Positions 17,662-25,801 of a stretch of DNA of 64,000 nt are shown piece by piece (positions within the stretch are counted from its first letter, which is position 1; each line of letters opens with the position of its first letter). The translations under genes were made by a program, and so were the position numbers. Origin of the DNA: Oscillospiraceae bacterium. Lineage in GTDB: Bacteria > Bacillota > Clostridia > Oscillospirales > Ruminococcaceae. The stretch is taken from the NCBI GenBank assembly GCA_017545185.1, contig JAFWQJ010000039.1:1-64000 (forward strand), given 5' to 3'. The notes beneath the pieces are model-generated. The model did no database searches, had not been told where the DNA came from, and saw only the letters and a list, made by a program, of their open reading frames with translations.

Positions 17662-20292
17662 TTACCATAAGTCCGGATTCGCCTTCAGCCACTGCAGAAT
17701 CCCCATAACATCCGACATCGTCACAAGACCGTCCAGATCATAATCGGCATTCTCGATCGCCTGATCGGATAAACACACATTGTCCCCCTCCGAAAGGTAT
17801 TGAATGATCTGCAGCACATCATACATGTCACACATCCCGTTGCCGTCTACATCGCCCAGCACAGGCGGCTCCCAGCTGTCCGGGTTCCGTTCAGTGCTTC
17901 CGTCAAACATTTCCGCGCCGTGCACGATCGCTTCACGGGATTGTATGACCAGATTGTAATACAGATAAGTCTGCACAAGCTCTGCGTCAAACAGACTGCA
18001 TTCCTGCTCATGATAGCTTTCAGAATGACAGACCGGCGCATAAAATGTCACGCCTGTGACTGCCTCCGAAAAGCAGAATGCCTGTGACATCAGATATTCC
18101 GGTAATGCGCTGCTCAGCCATTCGTCCCCCGCGCAGCCGTTCTGCAGCTCCGAGATCTGGATATCCAGCCCGAGAGAAGCAAACCTCCAGAATATCGCTT
18201 CATACCTGACTGAATCATTGCGGTTGGTCAGTTTTCCCTGCAGCGCAATGCCGTCGATGTAATCGCCTGCCTCCATGATCTTCTCCGCCAGTACCGCAGC
18301 AGCATCTGCATGCTGCTGCGACAATGCATTCGCGCTCAGAAACAGCTTGCAGTTCTCCGGCGCATACATTCTCGCATACCGGAATGCCGCAATGATATAC
18401 GCGGTGCGGTCATCCTCTGAAAGCGCGCGCCATGCGGGCAGCCGGCTCTCCTGCAGGAGCACATCCCGGCAGACATCGTATGCATACAGGTCAAGCGACG
18501 GGTAATTCTGCTTCAGTCCGGCAAAGATCCCGCGGATCATGCTTTCCAGCCGCGCTTCCCGTTCCTCTGCGGTGCCGCTGAGCATCTCCGCCGGCATACT
18601 GCTGCCGTTCACCAGTGTGCTGCCGCGGAAGCCGAGGGCGTTCTGCTCCGCAAATTTCAGCACCGGGTCTGCGGCATCCAGCGAGACGACTGCAATCCCA
18701 TCCCCGATCTCCTTGACCGTGTTTTCCGGCAGCAGTTCATTTTTGCAGCTGACCGAATTAAACTGCTTCCGGTAAAACGCCTGCATGACCGGATCCTCCA
18801 GATCTTCGGCAGACGCACAGAAGCCCATCCGGAAAAACCGCCCGAACTGATCCTTTGCGCCGCCTCCGCCGTGTACATAGGTGTATTCATCGTTCTGGTG
18901 CGCACGCAGCGGCAGACCGTCATCCACATTTGTATGCCGGATCGTCTCGGCCGTGAAGTCGCTGACCGCCGCGGAAAGATCCATCTCCGGCATACAGTCT
19001 TCGTCCCAGAGCCCGGCCGCATCAATATAAAAATCCGCATCCGGCGAATCCGAGCTGATATACAGCCGCATATTCTCACTGCCGTCCGGAATGAAATGCG
19101 GAACTGTAAACGAACATTTCAGCAGCGCCCACTGCCCGCATTCCGTATACACTTCATCCAGAAAGATCATAGTTCCTTCCGGGTCTTCAAAATACAGGAT
19201 AAACGACGCCGTTTCCTCCGCCTTCTGCATCACGCAGACCCCCACATCGTACCTCGTTTCCGGCTTGAGCGCATAGGGCTTCAGCGAGACGGTCACGCCG
19301 CTGGAGGCGGAGAACCGGTTGGTCACCAGCAGCGAGCTGTGACCGTCAACATAATTGTTCTCATCATGCCGGAGCCGCGAGCGTTCACAGCTCTGCCAGC
19401 GGCAGCTGCCGTTCTCAAAATCCGAACGGAAATAGCAGCCGTCCGCATCCGCCTCGATCTTCGGTGCCGCTGTGGTCGTGACTGCCGTCGTTGTCGTGAC
19501 TGCCGATGTCACGGCGGTTGTCACCGGTGCGGTCGTTTCATACTTCACTCCCGACAGGTAATAATCCGCGCTTGTGACCCGGCAATAGCCTGCGTACGCA
19601 CTGCGGTAGCTGTCCAGATACAGTGCAGCGTATTCCGGCATCTCGCCCGGAGAAAGCATCCCTCTCTGAAGCAGGACCTCCAGATGCCGGTCCAGGGAGA
19701 TCTGCTCCCGGCTCAGTGTTACGGGGGCATTCAGCCTGGCCGCATTCTGCGTCCGTACACACCAGTACTGATCCAGGTTGCGGGCGCCTTCGACTGTCGG
19801 CTCGTTGTACCTGTGAACGGAAAAATACTCATACATATTGTAGCCTACACTCTCAACGGCGAGCGGCGAGAAGCCGCCCGGCGGTCTCCATTCGCCCCAC
19901 GCCTCAACGGTATAGATTTCCTTTGCTGCGGCTGCTCCGGGCAGATCATGCATTTTGCAGTGCAGGCCGAAATAGCTGTTGCCGGCCAGGAACAGCTCTG
20001 CCTGATACTTCACAAAAAAGGCGCTGATGTTCTCCGCGCAGTACATGCCCGGCATTTTCAGTCCCATTTCCGCAAAGCAGCGGTCGCTTTCTTCCCATTC
20101 ACAGGAAAATGTGCAGTTCTCGCCCTTTTCAAACCGAAAGCTGCATTCGTCGTTATAGCTGCTCTCCTGATAATAGCATCCGTCCGGCGTGTAGCCCCAG
20201 CGCATACTGCCCGGTTCCTCGGCACTGACCTGCCCTGTCAGCAGAAAAACTGCCGCAGCTGCAGTCAGCAGACCGCCGATGATTTTCTTCAT
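17662..20292 (-). CDS. Secreted GH11-like, CBM22, GH10-like protein with divergent dockerin
   Basis: 876 residues from the ATG at 20292, which follows GGGAGGAGATCC; the open frame extends to 20376 but that part encodes no signal peptide. Signal peptide about 1-24; GH11-like about 30-245; Thr/Val linker about 252-276; CBM22 about 280-435; GH10-like about 465-790; dockerin about 812-870. GH11 keeps E125 but has D227 at the acid/base. GH10 keeps nucleophile E715 (IQISELQ) but has D610 in place of the acid/base Glu (YDVCRD) and lacks the HTFIWHSQ segment. The dockerin is the most divergent of the operon (GDVDGNGMCDMYDV, NADYDLDGLVTMSDV), so it may bind a different cohesin. Confidence 0.87.
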   Translation of the reverse strand: MKKIIGGLLTAAAAVFLLTGQVSAEEPGSMRWGYTPDGCYYQESSYNDECSFRFEKGENCTFSCEWEESDRCFAEMGLKMPGMYCAENISAFFVKYQAELFLAGNSYFGLHCKMHDLPGAAAAKEIYTVEAWGEWRPPGGFSPLAVESVGYNMYEYFSVHRYNEPTVEGARNLDQYWCVRTQNAARLNAPVTLSREQISLDRHLEVLLQRGMLSPGEMPEYAALYLDSYRSAYAGYCRVTSADYYLSGVKYETTAPVTTAVTSAVTTTTAVTTTAAPKIEADADGCYFRSDFENGSCRWQSCERSRLRHDENNYVDGHSSLLVTNRFSASSGVTVSLKPYALKPETRYDVGVCVMQKAEETASFILYFEDPEGTMIFLDEVYTECGQWALLKCSFTVPHFIPDGSENMRLYISSDSPDADFYIDAAGLWDEDCMPEMDLSAAVSDFTAETIRHTNVDDGLPLRAHQNDEYTYVHGGGGAKDQFGRFFRMGFCASAEDLEDPVMQAFYRKQFNSVSCKNELLPENTVKEIGDGIAVVSLDAADPVLKFAEQNALGFRGSTLVNGSSMPAEMLSGTAEEREARLESMIRGIFAGLKQNYPSLDLYAYDVCRDVLLQESRLPAWRALSEDDRTAYIIAAFRYARMYAPENCKLFLSANALSQQHADAAAVLAEKIMEAGDYIDGIALQGKLTNRNDSVRYEAIFWRFASLGLDIQISELQNGCAGDEWLSSALPEYLMSQAFCFSEAVTGVTFYAPVCHSESYHEQECSLFDAELVQTYLYYNLVIQSREAIVHGAEMFDGSTERNPDSWEPPVLGDVDGNGMCDMYDVLQIIQYLSEGDNVCLSDQAIENADYDLDGLVTMSDVMGILQWLKANPDLW

Positions 20293-20372
20293 GGATCTCC
20301 TCCCTTTGCGCCGCCGGAAGCGGCCTCCCCGCACGGAAATGCCCGGCAGGGAGCCGCACGCACCGTCCGGCA

Positions 20373-21377
20373 TCAAAGTCTTATTTTCTTTGCAATATAC
20401 TGCAGGATCAGCGTCGCGTCGTCAGAATCGGTATTGCCGTTTTTGTCCGTATCCGCATTTTTAAGACCCTGCTCCGAAATGACCGCTTCTCTGTCCGCGA
20501 CTGCATAGCGCATGACCAGCACCGCATCCGATACATCGACAGTGCCGTCACAGTTTGCATCACCGATGAAGCTGGGCGGTGTATCCGTCAGAAACCAGTC
20601 AGATGCAGACCCGTCATTCCAACTGCGTGATGCAGAATGAACGGTAAAGGAACCGGAAGCATCATACCGGCCTCCGCCGTAGCATTCTGCAAACAGTCCG
20701 CAGGATTCCAGTCCGCCGCTCACATCCAGACCGGCATTCTCCATTTGCTGAAAAATCCCATACACATCAACAGTTGCGGCCACGCGGTTCTGAACACCCA
20801 TCGTGACAGTATTGCTCTGCCGGACACAGTAATACATCGGATAAGTTCTCGGTCCGTCAACGGACTGAGCATTGTAGCGCATCGTGTGATACAAATCATA
20901 TAGCACCCCGTCCGTATTCACGGTGCCCGTTCTGCCTTCTCCGCCGGGCGGCCGCCAGCTTCCCCAGCCTTCTATGATATAGTACTCTGTAAGCGGATTC
21001 TTCGTACAGCCGTGTATCCCGAAATAACTGTTGCTGTCTGTATAGAAATCAGCGTCATAGGTCACACGAAGTCCGGGAAAGGCTTTACAGCTCTTTCCGG
21101 CATACGATTCCGGAAGGCTCCAGCCGACTTCTGCCATCGCAGCAAACACGCCGTCCCATTTGCAGGAAAAACCGCCGGTGTTCTCGTTATAGACCGGATG
21201 AGAGAATGTAAACACGGCGTCATCCGGAAAATTCGCTTCATATTTTTGTGCATAAAAGTTTCCGTTCTGCTCCGTTTCCATATCATCGTAATGAGGCGTG
21301 TATGCAGACGCGGCCGGTGTGAGCACAGAACACGCCGATACCGCAGCAAGCAGCACGCCTGCCATTCTTTTTCTCAT
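20373..21377 (-). CDS. Secreted GH11 xylanase with dockerin, catalytic pair intact
   Basis: 334 residues. Signal peptide about 1-25; GH11 module about 30-250; linker; dockerin about 270-333. Nucleophile E131 lies in TEYYIIEGWGSWRPPGG and acid/base E231 in FAECYGGG; the thumb region (QSVDGPRTYPMYYCVRQ) also matches GH11. With the first-transcribed xylanase at 30.5-33.2 kb it is among the best candidates in the window for an active endo-1,4-beta-xylanase. GAGGGAA precedes the ATG. It lies 10 bases downstream of its upstream neighbour and 80 bases before the next gene. Confidence 0.9.
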   Translation of the reverse strand: MRKRMAGVLLAAVSACSVLTPAASAYTPHYDDMETEQNGNFYAQKYEANFPDDAVFTFSHPVYNENTGGFSCKWDGVFAAMAEVGWSLPESYAGKSCKAFPGLRVTYDADFYTDSNSYFGIHGCTKNPLTEYYIIEGWGSWRPPGGEGRTGTVNTDGVLYDLYHTMRYNAQSVDGPRTYPMYYCVRQSNTVTMGVQNRVAATVDVYGIFQQMENAGLDVSGGLESCGLFAECYGGGRYDASGSFTVHSASRSWNDGSASDWFLTDTPPSFIGDANCDGTVDVSDAVLVMRYAVADREAVISEQGLKNADTDKNGNTDSDDATLILQYIAKKIRL

Positions 21378-21387
21378 AAGCGTTCCC

Positions 21388-23964
21388 TCATTTTATCAGG
21401 TTGATCTTTTTCGCGATATGCAGCAGAATCATTGTCGCGTCACTGTCGCTGACATTGCCGTCGCCGTCGGTATCGCTGTTCTTCAGACCCTGCTCCGAAA
21501 TGACAGCCTCTCTGTCCGCGACCGCATAGCGCATGACCAGCACCGCGTCGGACACATCGACAACGCCGTCACAGTTTGCATCGCCGGTCTGATCCTTCCG
21601 CGCCTTCATCATGTCCGTGATCTCGCTGAAAGCCCACACCGGCGTGAGCTCGCCGGTCTCCGAATTGATGTTGAACAGCGTGGTCGGGCCTTCGTCAAAA
21701 ATCGGCATCGTGACGGCCGGTTTGCCCAGCGTCACGCAGGAGATCTCATCCGCACAGTCAGCAGCCATTGCCAAAAACTGTTTCCATGCCTGGATCATGA
21801 ACGCCCCCGAATAATCCCCTACGTCATGCACACCGATCTCTGCAAACTGAATATCCATGCCGAGTGCCGAAAGCTTTTTCAGCCAGCTTTCGTAGGCGGT
21901 CAGATCGGTTTCCCTGCCGACGGCAGCTTTCAGGGACACGCCGTCGATGTAATCGCCCTCCTGCATGATCTTTTTGACGAGCACTTCGAGCTCTGCGTCC
22001 TCCGCCATCTTCCATGACTGATCGTCGCAAAGATACAGCTTAGTTATACGCGGCGCGTACTTTCTCGCGTTCTTGAACGCCTGAACGATGTATGCGTCAT
22101 TGCCCTCGCCGTAGATGCTGCTCCACTGATTTCTGCCGGGTATATAGAATCCGCCCTCTGAACTGCCGCCTGTCACATGGGTGCAGACATCATACGAATA
22201 CAGCTTCAGGTTCGGATGCTGAAACTTCAATTCCGAAAACGTATTTTTCATGAGGCTTTCTATGCGCGCATCGCATTCCTGTGCGTTTATATTCAGAAGC
22301 ATCTCCTCCGGAAGCAGCTGATCCGTTCCGATCGTGAAAAAGCTGTTTCCGCGCACCGGAATGCCGTTCTGCTCCGCAAATGTCAGAACCGACGCTGCCC
22401 TGCTGATATCCACGGTGACATCCGTTCCGTTCACAGCCTTGATCGTGTACAGCGGATCCAGACCGTATTTGCAGCTCAGCGAATTAAAATGCTTTTTTAC
22501 GCTGTCCTTTGCCGCATCCGTTTTCAGATACTGATCGGAGATGATCCCGCCGACACGGAAATACTGCCCGAAAAGATCTTTCATGCCGTCGCCGTCCGGA
22601 TCGTATTCCGGCGTATCCTTCGGTACCGGCGGAGCGATCCCGCCCGTTTCCTCCGGCAGCGGCGGAACACAGTCCGCAAGACTGATCTCCGGCAGCGCAC
22701 CGGCTTTGGACAGACACGCGCTGTCCAAATAATAATCCGCGATGCTGTCCGGCGTCTCGATCAAAAGCTTTGCATTCTTCACATAGATTTTTTTCGAGCC
22801 GTCTGACGGGACCTGAAAGTCCGGGCAGCGCAGGATGACCCATTCACCCCGCTTTGCTTTGACCGTTTCCAGTGCTTGATACTGCAGCAGACCGCTGTCA
22901 TCCCGATACTGCATTATCAGGCGGAATGTGACCTCGTTCTCCGCCTCCTGCATCAGTGCCGTCTGGAAGCTGTAGGATGTGTCCGGAATGATCGCATAAT
23001 CATCCAGCCGATAGGCAACACCCTCCCGGCTATCCGAGCGGTCTGTCACCGAAAGCGACTGCGCGCCGTCAACATGATAATGCGGCATGACGTCGATCGT
23101 TGTCGATTCTCCGTACTGGCCCGCATTTCCGATGCCGGTTTCATAATCCTCCCGGAAGAACACGCCGTTCTGATCGGCAGCGATCCGTTTGTCCGTGACC
23201 GTGGGAACGGGATCCGGACTCCATGTTACATAGGTATTCATTTTGTCAACGGATAATTTGCAGGAAGAATCTGCGGCACGGCCGCCGTAGCCATCTGCAA
23301 ACAGTGCTGCATATTCCAGCTTCGCATTGAACAGCTCGCTGTAATCGCTGTCCAGTTCCGCAAGATTCCGGATATGCCTTGTAAAGTCGGTTGATGCGAT
23401 TATTCTGCATTCCTGATTCTGCGTAATACCGGAGCTCTCTGCAACGGCAAAGACCGCTCTGACGATCTCGCTGCTGTCCGCGGCAGGGTTGGCATAATAG
23501 GTCCCCTCATAATAATCATAGGTTTTGCCGTTTGCCGTGCGCTTGCCGATCATGCCCTGTCCCCCGGGCGGTCTCCATGAGCCCCAGCCTTCCACAATAT
23601 AGACCTGCGGCATGTCTGAACCGAAGCTGCCGTGCACGCCGTAGTAACAGTTGCCTTTGATATTGATCTTTCCCGAATAGGTAAATTCCAGATTGCCGAT
23701 CCCAGCAAACGAATCATACTGCTGAAAACGCTTTCCGACCTCTGCACGGTAGTTGAAAATCCCGTCCCATTCACAGGTAAATGTGCCGTAGTCTCCGAGC
23801 GTAAGCCGGTGCGTTCCCTGCTGATCCTCCGCAAATTCCGCATAATAGTATCCGTCCTCTGTTTCGCCGTCTGTCATCCACGCAGTTTCCTCGGCAGAGA
23901 CCGGCTGTACGGTCATGCACACTGCAGCAGCAGCGCACAGTACACTCAATAGTCGCTTTTTCAT
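21388..23964 (-). CDS. Secreted GH11-like, CBM22, GH10-like protein with dockerin; both modules missing catalytic residues
   Basis: 858 residues from ATG 23964 (GGAGG nine bases upstream). Signal peptide about 1-25; GH11-like about 35-240; CBM22 about 262-430; GH10-like about 458-790; dockerin about 795-857. GH11 has Q120 at the nucleophile (QVYIVEGWGSWRPPGG) and D224 at the acid/base (ADGYGG). GH10 keeps E709 (IQFAEIG) but has H596 for the acid/base Glu (YDVCTH); CENEM is CKYGL and the HTFIWHSQ segment is NSFFTIGT. The GH11 substitutions mimic laboratory inactivation mutants, so this module should still fold and perhaps bind xylan. Same module order as the intact xylanase at 30.5 kb. Confidence 0.88.
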   Translation of the reverse strand: MKKRLLSVLCAAAAVCMTVQPVSAEETAWMTDGETEDGYYYAEFAEDQQGTHRLTLGDYGTFTCEWDGIFNYRAEVGKRFQQYDSFAGIGNLEFTYSGKINIKGNCYYGVHGSFGSDMPQVYIVEGWGSWRPPGGQGMIGKRTANGKTYDYYEGTYYANPAADSSEIVRAVFAVAESSGITQNQECRIIASTDFTRHIRNLAELDSDYSELFNAKLEYAALFADGYGGRAADSSCKLSVDKMNTYVTWSPDPVPTVTDKRIAADQNGVFFREDYETGIGNAGQYGESTTIDVMPHYHVDGAQSLSVTDRSDSREGVAYRLDDYAIIPDTSYSFQTALMQEAENEVTFRLIMQYRDDSGLLQYQALETVKAKRGEWVILRCPDFQVPSDGSKKIYVKNAKLLIETPDSIADYYLDSACLSKAGALPEISLADCVPPLPEETGGIAPPVPKDTPEYDPDGDGMKDLFGQYFRVGGIISDQYLKTDAAKDSVKKHFNSLSCKYGLDPLYTIKAVNGTDVTVDISRAASVLTFAEQNGIPVRGNSFFTIGTDQLLPEEMLLNINAQECDARIESLMKNTFSELKFQHPNLKLYSYDVCTHVTGGSSEGGFYIPGRNQWSSIYGEGNDAYIVQAFKNARKYAPRITKLYLCDDQSWKMAEDAELEVLVKKIMQEGDYIDGVSLKAAVGRETDLTAYESWLKKLSALGMDIQFAEIGVHDVGDYSGAFMIQAWKQFLAMAADCADEISCVTLGKPAVTMPIFDEGPTTLFNINSETGELTPVWAFSEITDMMKARKDQTGDANCDGVVDVSDAVLVMRYAVADREAVISEQGLKNSDTDGDGNVSDSDATMILLHIAKKINLIK

Positions 23965-24049
23965 TGAAATCCTCCTCATCGCAGGTCTGATTGATCTGCG
24001 CGGTCAGTCCCCCCGGACTTTTTCATGCATCAGGATATCCAATTTTCTG

Positions 24050-25789
24050 TTACTGATTGTTGCCATGGGCGTCCGTGAAATAATCAGGGATAAAAACAAC
24101 CAGACCGTCGCCGTTCAGGTTGATCTTCTTCGCGATATGCTGCAGGATCAGCGTCGCGTCCTCGTTATCGGTGTTGCCGTTTCTGTCCGCATCTGCATTT
24201 TTGATACCCTGCTCCGAAATGACGGCTTCTCTGTCCGCGGCCGCATAGCGCATGACCAGCACCGCATCCGAAATATCAACTTCACAGTCGCAGTTTGCAT
24301 CACCGATGCGGTCATAGATCTCCGAGACCGGCGCCCAGTCCGGCGTATCGTTATCCGTAATATAAAGCGCCTTGCCGACATTGAAATGCCCGGATGTCTT
24401 GCCGGCTTCCGTTTCCTCGCACTGCACATAGAGCGCACAGGTCTGCAGGGCACCGGATGCCAGTGCCTGCAGCGGCGGCTGGCTCAGGATCGCCTTGATA
24501 TCGACGGCATCCGCAACATGATTTTCCGGGCCCGGGAGCAGGGTGTTTTCCTGCCGCACGCACCAATACTGCTTATATGTGCTGCCGACAGGACTGTTCC
24601 GCATCACGGTATATACGTCATAGCTGCGGCCGTTCACGGTCAGGGTGCTGTCCGGCTCCGCAGCGGGCGCGGGGCGTTCTCCGCTCCAGCCCTCAACGAT
24701 GAAAAGCTCGTCCTGACTGTCCTTTTGGCGAAAGTGCACGCCGTAAAAGCCCTTGCCGTTCAGCGCGATCTCGGCATCATAATTCAGACGCAGCGCGGAG
24801 GCCTCCGCAAGACGGTACGGGGCATAATCCCCGAACATTCTGCCGGCATCCACGGCATAGCCGGAAGCATTGCGCCAGTCTGCGGTGAATCCGAAATCCA
24901 GCAGATTTTCCGTCTGCGCGATATAATCAGACGCATCCATGTGATACTTTCCCTGCTCCGGCTCCTTGACATATTCCGCCGCATAGCAGGCGTCAAAGAC
25001 CATTTCCCCGGTGCGCGTCCAGTCTCTCGCCGGATCATCCGGTTCCGATGCTGCCGCGCCGACGGTGATCTTCGGTGCTGCGATTTTGCAGGAACCGAAC
25101 GCATTTTTCTCGTTTCCGCCCCAGGCATCTACTTCCGCACAGACCTCCCGGAGCATTCCCTCCGTCAGGGAAACATCCTTGAGCGTATCCCATGCACGGA
25201 AATGCGCATCCAGCGAGACCGTCCCGCTGACCGCATTCTTTTCGTCCTCCCGGAACAGGTTTTCGCGCCGCACGCTCCAGTAGACCGGATAGACAAAACG
25301 ATCCAGATCCGCAAAGCTTTCCCGGTAGGTGATGTAGAGATCGTACAGCGCACCGTCGATCTCCGCCGTTTTCAGCACATCGTCGTTCCCGGGCGGACGC
25401 CAGCCGTTCCAGCCCTCGATCACATAGTATTCACATCCCGGGGTCTGGGTATAAAGGCTGATGCCGAAATAGTAATCGCCGGAACCCGCCAGCTCCGCTT
25501 CATAGGAAACCGAGATCCCGCCCAGATCAGAAACAGCCCTGCTGTCCTTCCGCTCCGCGCCGTACTTCAGCCGGCACTGGGCGACGGCATCCCATTTCAT
25601 GGTGATGCTGCTGTCCGGCTGCATCTGCACATCGGCCGTTCCGGCATAATCCTGATTCCAGACCTCGTAAAACAGCCCGTTATCAAGCCGTTTGGTATAT
25701 TGCTCGTCCGCCGCGTTTGCCGTCAGCGGCGGAACGGCTGCCGCCGAAAGTACGGCAGCCGTTATCAGACTGAATATCTGTTTTTTCAT
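24050..25789 (-). CDS. Secreted protein with two GH11-like modules and a dockerin
   Basis: 579 residues. Signal peptide about 1-27; first GH11 module about 38-243 with E120 (CEYYVIEGW) and E219 (AEVDAWGG), apparently intact; second module about 262-475 with E361 (DELFIVEGW) but Q456 at the likely acid/base (YVQCEE). Dockerin about 495-557, followed by an unusual tail of about 20 residues ending FTDAHGNNQ that no other protein of the operon has. It shares the two-GH11 layout and the acid/base Gln of the second module with its upstream neighbour, so the two are probably products of one duplication. AAAGGG precedes the ATG; the intergenic gap upstream is 12 bases. Confidence 0.87.
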   Translation of the reverse strand: MKKQIFSLITAAVLSAAAVPPLTANAADEQYTKRLDNGLFYEVWNQDYAGTADVQMQPDSSITMKWDAVAQCRLKYGAERKDSRAVSDLGGISVSYEAELAGSGDYYFGISLYTQTPGCEYYVIEGWNGWRPPGNDDVLKTAEIDGALYDLYITYRESFADLDRFVYPVYWSVRRENLFREDEKNAVSGTVSLDAHFRAWDTLKDVSLTEGMLREVCAEVDAWGGNEKNAFGSCKIAAPKITVGAAASEPDDPARDWTRTGEMVFDACYAAEYVKEPEQGKYHMDASDYIAQTENLLDFGFTADWRNASGYAVDAGRMFGDYAPYRLAEASALRLNYDAEIALNGKGFYGVHFRQKDSQDELFIVEGWSGERPAPAAEPDSTLTVNGRSYDVYTVMRNSPVGSTYKQYWCVRQENTLLPGPENHVADAVDIKAILSQPPLQALASGALQTCALYVQCEETEAGKTSGHFNVGKALYITDNDTPDWAPVSEIYDRIGDANCDCEVDISDAVLVMRYAAADREAVISEQGIKNADADRNGNTDNEDATLILQHIAKKINLNGDGLVVFIPDYFTDAHGNNQ

Positions 25790-25801
25790 AAAAAAGCCCT
25801 T

